NCBI RefSeq assembly: GCF_019279795.1
Contig: NC_056731.1
Span: forward strand, 861,654,986-861,718,985
Source: Protopterus annectens
Taxonomy: Eukaryota; Chordata; Ceratodontiformes; Protopteridae
Direction: 5' to 3'
DNA: 64,000 nucleotides
Notes under the pieces: model-generated
Database searches by the model: none
What the model was told of the DNA's origin: nothing
The model's input: only the letters and a program-made list of their open reading frames with translations
Part shown: in pieces, positions 13,464 through 23,860 of the stretch
Position numbering within the stretch: position 1 is the stretch's first letter
Layout: each line of letters starts with the position of its first letter
Position numbers and translations under genes: made by a program

Positions 13464-13641
13464 CATAGCCGGCCTTAGGCTTAGGCTAACTAGGTGGCCA
13501 CCTAGGGTGCTGCTCTAGCAGGGATGCTTTTCCAGTAATCTGGATGGTGCAGGTAGACCAGGTTGGGGGTACCAAGTGGTGGTGGTGGGGCGTTGTGGAG
13601 ACCTTTTGCCTAGGGCACCAGTTGATAAAAGGCCAGCCCTG
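13464..13641. mobile_element. Short hAT-like MITE (178 bp)
   Basis: The ends are imperfect inverted repeats: CATAGCCGGCCTTAGG at the left and AAGGCCAGCCCTG at the right. The flanking octamers CGTCACTC and CATCACTT agree at six of eight bases, as expected for an old 8-bp hAT duplication. Inside, CTAGGTGGCCACCTAGG is palindromic. No coding capacity. Confidence 0.6.
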
Positions 13642-13892
13642 CATCACTTTGCCTCAGCAATGTCCTCAAAGTACCATCTGAAAAGTGTTATGAAGATGAC
13701 TAAGTAAACAACAAGCAGTTCAGCATATTCAGGTATAAGCAAACTGGAAGTAAGATGATGTAAATCCTTTAGTATTCCATGTCATAATACAGGAACAAGA
13801 TTATTTAACTAGTTTCTATGCTGAGTACATTGTCATCAGTAGTATCTGAACAACATTTTGAATTCACCATATGTATGAGGTAGCTATATGAT

Positions 13893-14475
13893 ATTGATGA
13901 CATCATAAACCAAGGATGTCAGCAAAACAATGTAAAGGTAATTAAATCACCTCAAAAATAACCTTAATACTTCTGTGTAACATATAGTCAGTTTAACAAC
14001 TATAACATTTGTTGAAGAAAAAAGTCCAATACTAAATAGTTTATTGTAGTAAACAAATAAAAGTCACTTCATAGCCGGCTCCTAATAGCCTAAGAACCAT
14101 ATTAAATATTTTGCACAAAAATATTTTTAAATATGATGCATTTTGGCAGCAAATACTAATGATACAAAAAATATGTAAATGGGAAATGCAAATATTAACA
14201 TATAACCAAAAAAATAACAGTTATTTACCACTAAATGTTGTATTATAGTGGCCACTTGTGGCCAAAAATATATATTGTCAAAGAACTGTCATTCACTGGA
14301 TTTGAAAAGAAAAATGTAAACAAAAGGATAAAGATCACATGTGGCCATTCAGACCTGTCCTAAAAAGACAATCCACAGTGGTTCCATACTAAGTAATCTA
14401 ATGTTCCACCCTTTGTCGTTATATTGTTTTTGTCAATACCTAAAAACAAAAAATGGGCATTATTGTGTACCATGG
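13893..14475. repeat. Left arm of an inverted repeat around a Penelope-like fossil
   Basis: Three blocks reappear reverse-complemented further right. 13893-14135 (from 'aaaccaagg' to 'ataaaagtcacttcatagcc' and 'ctaatagcctaa') matches 18880-19060. 14140-14280 ('ggcagcaaata', 'ttaccactaaatgtt', 'gtggccaaaa') matches about 15490-15640. 14440-14475 ('aaaatgggcattattgtgtacc') matches 15463-15492. Penelope-like elements are often bounded by long repeats, sometimes inverted. Confidence 0.68.
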
Positions 14476-14589
14476 TTTGTTTATATAGAGCTGTAGTCAT
14501 TTTCTTGTAGCATGTTCAGATAGTCTATGCTTGAACATAGAGTCCTATGGGACATGGATACATATCATAGTAAGCATGTGAACCAACTA

Positions 14590-15420
14590 GCTGATGGACA
14601 TTACTATTAGAAAATAGTTTTAGATCCCACTTCTCGGTTTAAGAAGGACATAGACAGCTTTCTTGACAAGGCTTTAGAAGAAGGGATTATTTCTGATAGA
14701 ATGAAGCTGGAATTTGCAGTGTAGGACCCCAGAAGACAGCACAGTCTTTACCTAAAATTCACAACAATTTTACTAAACCTCCAGGGAGACCAATTGTAGC
14801 AGGCAGTTATTCGCTTACTGAACCCTTGTATGCCTTTCTTTTTATCTATAACCATTGTGCTATAGGTGAGGTCCAGGATACTTAACTCGATTGTTAATGT
14901 CCAGATTAAAGACTCTTGGTATTTGTGTACATTAGATATTAAATCTGTGTACATGTTCATCAAAAACTGGTGTGGATAGGGTCTGGATACCCTGGAATAT
15001 AGGCTACATAAATCACAGTTACATCCTGCCAGATATAGCACCTTCCTTTCAATTATTGCATAAAATGTTCTTACTAAAAATGTTTTTTTTTCTATAACCA
15101 TATGTGTTTTTGGCAGGTTAAAGGTACTGCATGGGGGGGGGGGCATAATTTGCTCAAATCTAAGCAGAATTACGTATTTGATATATTGAGGAACAAAGGA
15201 TCTGTGATCATAGACACAGTTTGTTCTTTTTTTCTATGGACATGTGGAGAATATAATTGGAAGGCGGCTGATTAATTTGGAGGTCAGATATTTCAGAGAA
15301 TAGTGAGATTGTAATTTACCTTAATGAAAATAAATGGTGTTTGGAATCCACTGTGAGCTTCCACCACAAAGAAATTCCATTCACTGATGTTTGGATGTGT
15401 AAAAATTAATAACAGCATTA
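14590..15420 (+). pseudogene. Penelope-like element reverse transcriptase (fragment)
   Basis: Plus-strand translation gives LPKIHNNFTKPPGRPIVAGS followed by YSLTEPL (about 14748-14825). This is the highly conserved LPKxHK..PPGRPIVSG core of PLE reverse transcriptases. Downstream are DIKSVYMFI (about 14937), QVKGTAWGG (about 15113, for the usual GTAMGA), an eroded IIDT where RYIDD is expected (near 15210), and LNENKWCLES, FHHKEIPFTDVW (about 15323-15395). Stops and frame changes are numerous. No GIY-YIG domain was found after it. The inverted repeats on both sides fit a PLE unit. Confidence 0.78.
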
Positions 15421-15462
15421 ATAAAATCCTTGCAAGAAAGTGACTAATGCCCTACATACGTA

Positions 15463-15647
15463 AACCTTGGTACATGATAATGCCCATTTTTTTGGCCACT
15501 AGTACCAATACAATATAACATTTAGTGGTAAATAACTCATTGTTTTGTTGTTCTCATTTTTTTTTGCTTATAAATTCATGTTTGCATTTTCCATTTACAT
15601 ATTTTAGTATTTTATATATATATATATTTGCTGCAAAAATTTATCAT
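15463..15647. repeat. Right inverted-repeat arm, first part
   Basis: Reverse complement of parts of 14140-14475: 'ggtacatgataatgcccattttt', then 'ggccactagtacc', 'aacatttagtggtaaataac' and 'tatttgctg'. The RTE insertion separates it from the second part at 18868. Confidence 0.72.
15632..15647. repeat. Target-site duplication of the RTE element, left copy
   Basis: TGCAAAAATTTATCAT here matches TGCCAAAATGTGTCAT at 18852-18867 at 13 of 16 positions. The left inverted-repeat arm contains the single uninterrupted version, which confirms the join. Confidence 0.65.
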
Positions 15648-15744
15648 CACTGTCTTTAATCCCCCTTTTCCCATTTTGTACATGGGGTGCCATGTCAACT
15701 GTTTCCATCTCCCTCGATTCAATGCTACTGTCCTACCTGTTTCA

Positions 15745-17304
15745 TCAATCATGACAGACTATTGCAGGTCTTCCCTCCCACAGTCCATCCACCTCTTTGC
15801 TGGGTGCCCTTGTTTCCTTTTGCCTTTTCCTAGCTGTCTCAATCATCTTCAATGTGTCTTTTGGCTTTCTGAACATGTGCCAGAAACACCGTGATCTGTT
15901 TTCTTTGACTTCCTCTGCAATTGGAGATGCTTTAGCTTCTGCTTTGATGTCTTCAGTGCGCATCCTACCACCCATCTCAGGCATTTCATCTCCATTGCCT
16001 CTAGCTTCCTCAACTGGTTAGCCTTTACTGCCCAGGCTTTTGTGCCATACAGTAGTATCAGTTGCACCACTGTTTAGCTTCTTTGGCATTCTTCTGTCAT
16101 ACACTACCCCTGGCATTATCTACCAGTTGGCTGCAGTCCCTCTGATTCTAGCTTTGGACCTCCTCATTCAGACTTCCCTTCTCCTCAACCTCTCTTCCCA
16201 GCTACTTGAAGCTGTTAACCTGTTCCACAGTTTCCCTTCTAGCTGTATTCTCAACTCCTTCTGATTTCCCCCATTTGCTGCTGTTATAAGCATCCTATCT
16301 GTACTCAGTTTCATCCTATGTGCCTTCAGTTTTGCATTCCATTTCCCTATCCTTTGCAGAAGTTCTTGTTCAGCGTCTGCCTGTAATCCCACATCATCTG
16401 CATACAGCAACTTTGTTAATCTGTCCCCTCCAACATGTTTGCCAGAGTAGTCCATTACCAGTATGAACAGCAGTGGACTCAGAGGTGAACCCAGAGTCAC
16501 ACACACACTCACTGGGAACCCCTCTGTGAAACCAAACATGGTTTGTACTTCAGTGATTGGGACTTTGTCATATGATTTCTCCAAGTGTAGGAATTCCCAA
16601 TTGGAGTCTTAATTAATCTCTTGCTTCTTTTCAACTATCTCAATTGAAACATTGAGTCAGTTGTGCTGTATCCTTTACTTTCTACTACTCTGCTTATTTG
16701 TTAATCACTCCATCCAGAACTTTCATGCATTGTGACAGAGTTTGATACCTCTTTACTGGCCACAGTTGTGAATGTCCTCTGTTCTTGTACACTGGTACTA
16801 ATGTGCTTATTCACCACTTAATTGAGATATGTCTTTCTCTCCATACTGCCAAGAGTACCCTCACAAGCCATTTCTCCTGTCTCACCCAATATTTTGATCA
16901 GAACTGCTATGCCATCATCTAAGTCTTCTGCTTTCCCTGACTTCATTTTCCTTCTTACTTCTTTTAGGGTGGACTCCTCCTTGTCTTTCTTCATAGGCTG
17001 TTCTGGAGCAGTACAGCTTTTGTGGGGTTTTCTTCATTCAGAAGCTGCTGAAATTACTTCTTCCATCTGCCATTGATGTCCTGTGGGCTGGTGAGTTGGT
17101 TGTTGCTGGCATCCCTTATGAAGAGTGTCTGTCTTCGTTATGTTTTTCACTTTGCCTTGCAACCTGATAGAGTTTCTTTGTGCCATCTATAGAGTCACTT
17201 TCCAGAAGCTGGTAGAATGCCTGTGATGTCTTTTTCTTTGCTATTGCAACTCCTCTCATAGCATTACTGTTAGCCAACCAGTATTTCTTCTTTGCTTGGT
17301 CCAT
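15745..17304 (-). pseudogene. RTE ORF, reverse transcriptase and C-terminal domain
   Basis: From N to C: KKKTSQAFYQLLES near 17220, then MEKSYDKVPITEV (16540-16584, the DLEKAYDRVP motif), LGSPLSPLLFILVMDY, RLTKLLYADDVGLQADAE (catalytic YADD), WNAKLKAHRMKLSTDRM, then ILLYGTKAWAV and MEMKCLRWVVG (about 15960-16070), and the last block KENRSRCFWHMFRKP. These follow the RTE order, in which the RT is followed by a MxMLRWxxG block. At least four frame changes separate the pieces. No poly(A) tail is seen, as expected for RTE elements. Confidence 0.82.
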
Positions 17305-17464
17305 TTTTTCTTTTTTTCACATTTTCCTGCACTCCTTCTTTCTTTCTTTTGATAACTTTCTGGACTTCTACATCCCTTCACCAGCTTTCCTTATATAGCT
17401 TATTCCTTTACCTGGCTCAGGCGCTTAAGTGCTCTGTAGCTGTCAGACATGCTGTTTTCAGGCA

Positions 17465-18283
17465 CTACCATTCTTCTTCAACTCCATCTATTTCTTCTTT
17501 TTCTTTCTGAGGTGCTAGAACCCTGAGTAATTCCTTGAACTCCTGTTCTTTCATTCCAGTCAACTTCCAGGTCTTCAGGCTAATCTCTGACCTTAAGAGT
17601 CTTCTCTGACCACTACTTGCAGCTGATTGTGGCAAACAGTGGTTTATGCTGTGGGCCATTTGTTTCACTGGGGATGACTTTGCAATCACTGATTCTATCC
17701 CAGTGTCCTTTCCTTATTAGGAGGAAGTCTACCTGAGTTGCATGTTGGCCACTCTTGTATGTCTGTGACTGTCTCACTTGTTGAACCATGTGTTGACCAT
17801 CATTAAGCTATTCACCAAAAATAACTCTAGAATGACCTCACATTCTTTACTCCTGTTGCCCCACCCATATGCACCCAGGCAGTCCTCATATCCTGTTCTG
17901 TTTGTCTTTATATATGCATTCAGGTCACATATTATCAATACCATTTCATGTTGTCCTGCTTTATCTAGTAGGCCCTGCAACTGCTGTCTGAATGAAATTC
18001 TTTCCCCGCTGTCAGAACCCTGCTGTGGGGCATAGGCTGAGATTATGAATGATGCCCTATCCTTACACTGGAGTCTGATTGTCATAACTCTGTCACTAAT
18101 TCTGATGACATCCCTCACTGTCTTCTGAAGCTTTTCCATCATCACAATGCCATTTCTGGTCTGTCCTGTTCCTGAGTAGTAGACCCCAGATCCCAAGCCA
18201 AGTGGCTTTGCTGCACAGCCCTTCCAGCTTGTCTCCTGAATACATCGGATATCCATCCTCCTCCTTGCCATCATGTCATCCAC
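17465..18283 (-). pseudogene. RTE ORF, AP endonuclease domain
   Basis: The open stretch 17774-18283 (169 codons) reads MDIRCIQETSWKG, then GIVMMEKLQ, ISDRVMTIRLQCKDRASFII, SAYAPQQGSDSGERISFRQQL, IICDLNAYIKTNRTGYED, and LFLVNSLMMVNTWFNK. This is the RTE-type APE fold. The catalytic Glu (QETSWKG) is kept; the GDxN block has become CDLN. Downstream fragments reach 17465 with frame changes. The first domain residues, upstream of 18283, are not cleanly readable. Confidence 0.82.
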
Positions 18284-18851
18284 TTCCTGCCAGTGAACCT
18301 ACAATGAGTGTAGTAATTCTTAGTTCATGTTTAACCAGTTGATTGCTTTTTTTATGTCCAGCTTTTGCTCAACAGAGCTATCCCAGGTAACTCAAGCTGG
18401 GCAACTGGACACTGGATGGCCAGTGGCTTACTGACCCAGGGTTACTGGGCTTTATGACAGGTAAACATTGGCCAGTAGGGGCATGTACACTCCTTCCACT
18501 ATTAGCATGTGTCTCTAGCGAAAGTCGGAGTAAGTTGTGTCCACAATCCACTTATCACCAGCAAATACCTATGCCCATTTGGTGACATTAGTCAGTAAGA
18601 CTGAATCATCTAGACCCAGTTTTTTACACTGACAAGCGGCTAGCCCTTACTCAATGCACAGTCTTTGATCTGTGTTCTTCTGTCAAGAGGATACTGCACA
18701 CCACACCTGATGCCCAAAGGTATTGGTCTATACAACTCTTCCCCTATAGATGCCGTCTAGAGTCTGTGCTGCTGCCTGTAACTCCATTCTTGGGTTGGTT
18801 TGAGGTGTAAACACTCAGCATTGTTGTGGGAGGAACCACAGAGAAACACAG

Positions 18852-18867
18852 TGCCAAAATGTGTCAT
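18852..18867. repeat. Target-site duplication of the RTE element, right copy
   Basis: TGCCAAAATGTGTCAT, partner of 15632-15647. Confidence 0.65.
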
Positions 18868-19062
18868 ATTTAAGAACATTTTTATGCAAAATGTTAGGCT
18901 ATTAGGAGCTATGAAGTGACTTTTATTTGTTTCTTACAACAAACTGCTTAGTGTTGAACATCTTTCTTCAAGAAATGTTATGATTATTAAGCTGACTATG
19001 TAGACATATTTGAGGTGATTTGATGACTTTTACACTATTTTATTGAACTCCTTGGTTTGTTT
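18868..19062. repeat. Right inverted-repeat arm, second part
   Basis: Reverse complement of 13893-14135: 'atttttatgcaaaatg', 'ggctattaggagct', 'gaagtgacttttatttg', 'gaggtgattt' and 'ccttggttt'. It stops where the 3' end of CR1 copy B begins. Confidence 0.72.
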
Positions 19063-19137
19063 ATGGAGGTTACTAGGCTAATGGCCCTGGGGCCCTTACA
19101 AGTCTAGCCAAGAATTTATCCCCAAAAAAAACCTCAG

Positions 19138-21180
19138 TCAGCATCTGTTGCCCCTTTCAATGAAGAACACAGGTGGAACCCCTGGGATAAATGTGTGGTT
19201 TCCCATCCACTCATCAAGGTTGCGCTTGAAGAGGGTCAGTGAGGTACTCTGTTTGACATGTATGGGTAGTCTATTACAGAGACAGGACAGCCTGTGGGAG
19301 ACAAATCTGTCTCTCCATTGGGTTTTGTTGATGTCACATATTAGATTCTGGCCTTTTGAGCAGGTAATGTGCGAGGAGTTAGACCACTGGATATGGAGCA
19401 TCTCTAGTAGGGCATGGTCTGAGATTGCCTTGTAGGCATGACACAGATCACCTCTGAGCAACCTGACCAGTACCAAGCAGAGTGATAGTGATTTGAGCCT
19501 GTCCACATAGGACATGTGTTGGAGGCCATGTATTCTCTTTGTGAGGTATTTCTGTGGCCTTTCCAGTTGGTGCAGATGTTTGGAAAGGTACATACCAAAT
19601 GGGATGTTATACTCAATTATTGGGCTAATGAGGGGTGAATATAGTGAGGTAATAACCTCTTTTTTTCTGGATGCAATCCCTTTACTTATGAGATAAACCA
19701 AGTAAAAGGCTTTTCTGACCACTGCCGCTACATGATGGTTAAATGTGAGATTGTTATCAACCTGAGTATCCAGGTCTGTCTCCACAGGTTGTGTGTTTAG
19801 GGGGTTGCCGTTGATGTGGTAATCAGTAGGGGTCATGTTTTTGCCAAATGGTATGATGATACATTTTTTGCGTTTAATTTGAGGCCGTGACTTTGGCACT
19901 AGTCATTAGTTGAGACCCTCTTGCAGTATGTTAACATTTGAGGAGTCAGTGACAGCACCCAACTTACAGTCATCCACAAACTTGTTCAGTCACAGACCTT
20001 TTGTGTATGCCTGGACCTCCAAAAAGTAGATGCCAAACAGTAGGGGTCCCAGGACAGATCACTGGCGAACTCCACAAGTGACAGGTCTGCTGTCAGAGGT
20101 GGAGGTGCCTATTTTGACCTTGAGGGTCCTGTCGGTGTACCTGATGAGATAGGGATTTATGCCAAGTTCTGATAGCTTTTTGATGATGCCCGAGTGCGGG
20201 ATTGTGTCAAAGGCCTTCGCCAAGTCAAGGTAAGCTGTATGTACTGACTTTCCTTCATCCAAGGCCTTGGTGACAGTCTGAAAGAAGACAACCAGGTTCA
20301 ACAGGCAAGATTTGCCCTTGACGAATCCTAACTGGGTGGGGTCCAGTGCCTGGAGATTGCCTATGTCCTTGCTTATGACATTCATACTAATACGCTCCAT
20401 GGCTTTACAGATCAGACTTGTCAAACTAATGGGGTAATAGTCTCCACGGTCAGTAGTGGCACCACCTTTGTGCAAGGGGATGACAATGGCAGTTCTCCAT
20501 TCTACTGAGATGAAGCCTGTACTTAGGTAGTGGTTGAATAGGGTGGTGAATGGCAAGCCAGTTCTTGCTGGAGATGGTGCTGAATACATCCTGGGATACT
20601 ATCAAGTCCCATGGAAGCTATGTCCTTTGCCTTGGATAGGCCCTTTAACACTTGACCTATGGGGATGTGAGGTACGGGACAAGTATTGAGGATGTCAAAA
20701 GGGCCTTTGGGGGGGACAAGGGGTGAAGTTTGGTATGAACCTATCTGCTAGTAGGTTGGCTAAGTCAACAGGATCAGTGTAAATGGTACCATTAAGTACT
20801 AATTTGGAAAAAACCTGGGCTTTGCCATGGAGGTTCCTGATGTAACTGAAGAAGGCTTTGTGGTTTCCCTTTGTTTCGGAGGCTAGTTTCGATTCATAAT
20901 TTGCTTTGGAGGTTTTCACTAGTGATCTAATTTGCTTGATGAGCCTAAGGAAATAGTTTTTCCAATTTGGAATTTGTTCCTTTTTACCTTTGGACAACAG
21001 TTTCTTCCTTTTCTTGTAAAGCCTATTGATAGAGGATGCCCACCAAACAGGTTTGTGTTTCCTTGAGGAGCAGTTTTTAGTTCTGTTGGGTGTGGCTGAG
21101 TCCATGCAGTTGTATAGGTGCTTGAGTACTGCATTGGCGTACTGTTCAGCATAGTTGTGTGCATCCTCTGAAGGGGGCAA
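19138..21180 (-). pseudogene. CR1-B ORF2, linker and reverse transcriptase
   Basis: Open minus-strand pieces 20695-21180, 20059-20589 and 19138-19899 give the order: KPVWWASSINRLYKKRKK, SLVKTSKANYESKLAS, KAFFSYIRNLHGKAQ, DPVDLANLLADRF, WRTAIVIPLHKGGATTD, YPISLTSLICKAMERI, DPTQLGFVKGKSCLLNLV, TAYLDLAKAFDTIPHSGII, KKCIIIPFGKN, then the C-terminal YNIPFGMYLSKHLHQLERPQ and LFKRNLDEWMGNHTFIPG. The C-terminal frame stops at 19138. The FADD block lies between the second and third pieces in another frame ('cagtcatccacaaacttgttcagt'), where it reads FVDD. Confidence 0.88.
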
Positions 21181-21337
21181 TGGTGTGAAGCTACAGATAA
21201 CATCCCATAGGAGGTTGTAGTCAGCTTTTGAGATGTTTTTTAGCTTGATTATGGCTGGGAGGGAGGGGGGGGGTTGGGTGGGATAGAAACTTTGAACAAG
21301 ACAGTCCGATTATCTGATCTCACCAGGGAAGAACATG

Positions 21338-21900
21338 CTATGGGAGTGGTGCAGAGGTTGCCCATGTTTTTGAGAACCAAGTCCAGAATGTTATTGTGGG
21401 GGATGAGACAAGCTGGTCTAGTGCATTAGAATTGATGAAGTCAAGGAATCGTTGAGTGAGTGGATTAGTGCGGGAATAGTTTACCCAGTCTATGGTGAGG
21501 TAGTTGAAGTCACGAAGGATCAGGGTATTAGGATGTACCTTGATAGAGTCAAGTAGATCCAGGTAAGAGAAGTGGGTGTCCTGAGTCATGGAGGGGGTCT
21601 ATAGCTGGCTATAACTTGGGTGGGTGTCTTGCCAACTGTCAGTTGCACCTGGAGTAGTTCCAGTGAGTCGTGCTGGCAAACCAGTCTGGAAGTATGCCTG
21701 TCCATAATGAAGATAGAGATTCCACCACCCTTAGTCTTCCTGACCTCATTTTGGGGTTGGAATGTATGGAATGAGGTATAGCCTGGTAAGGCAGGGGTGC
21801 TCTCTGCAGCCCTGAACCAAGTTTCCGTGACCACACAGACATCAGCATTTTCCAGTGCAAGGAACTACTCCAGGTGCAACTGGCCTGAAGCACAAGTGCT
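21338..21900 (-). pseudogene. CR1-B ORF2, AP endonuclease (truncated N-terminus)
   Basis: Pieces 21586-21834 and 21338-21589 give TETWFRAAESTPALPGYTSF, GGGISIFIMDRHTSRLVCQH, VIASYRPPP, then NTLILRDFNYLTIDWVNYS and FINSNALDQLVSSP. These are APE blocks; the GDFN motif reads RDFN here. The first block (LNARSLNLKMHS in copy C') is missing, and sequence beyond about 21900 no longer matches other CR1 copies. Confidence 0.82.
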
Positions 21901-22850
21901 AAAACCAAAACTAAGATGCTTAGAATAACAGATAAATTTAATCAGGCTACTAACAAGCAGCAGTAAATGCAGCAGAATAAAAGCACTTGAACACTTAACA
22001 GCTTCTTCTTCTTATCACACAGCAAAAATAAGGTCATAAAGTAGGAAGAACACAATTACAGTAAAAGCAAATGAATAAAGTGTAAATTGTTTTTATTAAG
22101 TCGAGATGGAGGAAACAGAAGATAGTTCAGGATTAAGAAAATAAGGGGGTTGGCCTTCCCAAATACTCTCTCTGTGCTCAGTCAGTAGACTGAGCTGATG
22201 AGATTCAACAGGGAAGATTGTCCAAAATCAAAGAACCAAGAGGGTAGTCCTTCCCAAATGATCTCACTGTAGTCAGTTGAGTGAGCAAATGAGATGGGAA
22301 TGGGGGGGAATGACCAAAATAAGTTTTACAGCAGAGGTGGGCAGTTCCAAAGCCATTTGGTTTAAGAGTACAACAACACTTGGGCAGGAGGGTGAGAATA
22401 AACAGTTCAGACAGAATACAGAGGCCAGCGATAAGCAATGAAGCAAATATATAAATGCAGTACAGTGCAAATCAAGTACAAAAAAGTATCCTTATCAGTT
22501 TGGTGTATCACATGGTTATAGAGTCCAACACAGCCAGGTAGTTAGCTCTGGTATATTAGCTCTGCACAACTTCACAGAATGTAAGTATTTGTACTAGAAG
22601 TACAACAGAGGAAATAAACCTCAGGCAGTCAAATAAACAGACGTGTTGGCCAATAGCTAACACCTTAGGTGGGCCAACTCTACAGAAAGCAAAACAACCC
22701 GCACCTGAAACTAGCTACTGAACTACCCTGAGAAGCAAACAATGCAGACAGAATACAGAGGCTAGATTCCAGCAATATACAATGAAGCAAATATATAAAT
22801 GCAAAAAGCAAAGGTTTCCGATGGTCAAAGGAGGCAAAATAAGACTAAAA
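21901..22850. repeat. Unassigned region with local direct repeats
   Basis: No protein recognised. Two imperfect tandem copies of about 110 bp lie at about 22150-22310 (both carry 'ccttcccaaat', 'tctc.ctgt' and 'gatgagat' or 'aaatgagat'). A segment of about 60 bp, 'cagacagaatacagaggc' through 'gaagcaaatatataaatgca', occurs at about 22407-22460 and again at 22748-22803. The second copy abuts the 3' end of the Penelope-like element. Confidence 0.55.
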
Positions 22851-22880
22851 AAAAACTTAGCGTGCACACTTTATTCTCTG

Positions 22881-22906
22881 CTTTCATCTAAAACAGACTT
22901 CTTCAG
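22881..22906 (-). ncRNA. Possible degenerate hammerhead-ribozyme core at the PLE 3' end
   Basis: On the minus strand, CTGAAGA fits the hammerhead CUGANGA box. It is followed by a short hairpin (GTCT, loop GTTTT, AGAT) and then GAAAG. PLEs are known to carry hammerhead motifs near their ends. Stem II is only four pairs with one G-T wobble and a bulged A. I cannot define stems I and III or the cleavage site. Confidence 0.3.
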
Positions 22907-23060
22907 AATGCAAATTACCCAACAGACAAATCACATAGATATAGCAAAACCCAATGAACTTAATTAGAGCCAATTAGAAATTTAAAGAAATATGAAACAT
23001 TCTTAAAAAATACTTAAAACATAATAAAGCAACAAGTAAAAAAAATAACATAATACACAA

Positions 23061-23760
23061 CTAATACAATACTAATAATGCAGCTTTTCGAACTTTCTTA
23101 ACTTTTGATTTTCTATATTTTAAAAAACATTTGATGCTAATTGCCTCATTCAGACCCTGTCTTTTATTGGCTTCAAGTTTCACTTGCCAGAGGGTTTCCC
23201 TTTGTTCTAAGTAATTTTTAAAATCACCTCCCCTGGGGTCGGAATCCACAACCTCTAATATAGAAAATAAAAATGTTTTGTATTTTCCACACTCAGCTGA
23301 GTGTTTAAAATAAGGCATTATTACTATCCTTCCTTTTGATACTGTAAAGATGTTCCATCATGCGCTCCATTAAGGTGCGAGTGGTCATCCCAACATAAAA
23401 TGCCTCACAATCACTACATAAACTAATGTAGACAACCCCTCTTGTTTTACAAGTCTGATGTCCTGGCACTCTTAGGGTGTGTGAGATATGTGTTAACATG
23501 ACATAAGGACCTTCAACAACATACCTACTGAAATTACACTGCCCACACTTAAACATCCCAAATCTCTTAGTGGAATGTGTGACCCTATGAGTAATTATTG
23601 CAGGGCCCTTTTCCAATAATTTCTTGATGATACAATTGTTTCTATAAACAAAATTGGGTTTAGCCCCTAACACTTTAATCAAATCTCCATTTCCTTCCAT
23701 AAATTTCCAGTTCGTTTGTATTATGTTCCTGATAGTAGGACAGTCCACTGACATGTCCAA
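23061..23760 (-). pseudogene. PLE-2 GIY-YIG endonuclease and C-terminus
   Basis: The 151-codon piece (23305-23760) has FKCGQCNFSRYV and GHQTCKTRGV, a Cys-rich lead, then GVVYISLCSDCEAFYVGMTT and RTLMERMMEHLYSIKRKD. This is the GIY-YIG pattern with the second half YVG, the catalytic Arg (TRTLMER) and the Glu (EH). The next piece (23061-23318) adds HSAECGKYKTFLFSILEVV and a Lys/Arg-rich end. The domain nicks DNA for insertion in PLEs. A frame change separates the two pieces and another separates it from the RT. Confidence 0.88.
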
Positions 23761-23860
23761 ACTACAGAAAACACCTTGCGTGGTACTAGTCTGAGTAGTC
23801 CTTGTTTTGTTAGTGACAAGGGGTACCCTAAGTATAGAGGATATAACAAATCCCTTTTAT

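Larger units (their letters stand above)
15648..18851 (-). mobile_element. RTE-type LINE, near full length (about 3.2 kb)
   Basis: A minus-strand LINE inserted in the right inverted-repeat arm. From 5' (18851) to 3' (15648): leader, APE endonuclease (17774-18283), linker, RT with LLYADD (about 16400) and a C-terminal domain with a Met/Arg/Trp motif. The length of 3.2 kb is usual for RTE elements. Flanking duplications and continuity of the inverted repeat define both ends. Frameshifts show it is inactive. RTE, possibly BovB/RTE-X-like, is inferred from motifs. Confidence 0.8.
19063..21900 (-). mobile_element. CR1-type LINE, copy B (5'-truncated)
   Basis: Minus-strand copy with a 3' UTR at 19063-19140 ('ggttactaggctaatggccctggggccc' on the plus strand, also present at copies C and D), then RT and APE. 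It breaks off near 21900 inside the start of the endonuclease, with no ORF1. The reading is one of the better preserved in the window: 253, 176 and 161 codons remain open. Confidence 0.87.
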
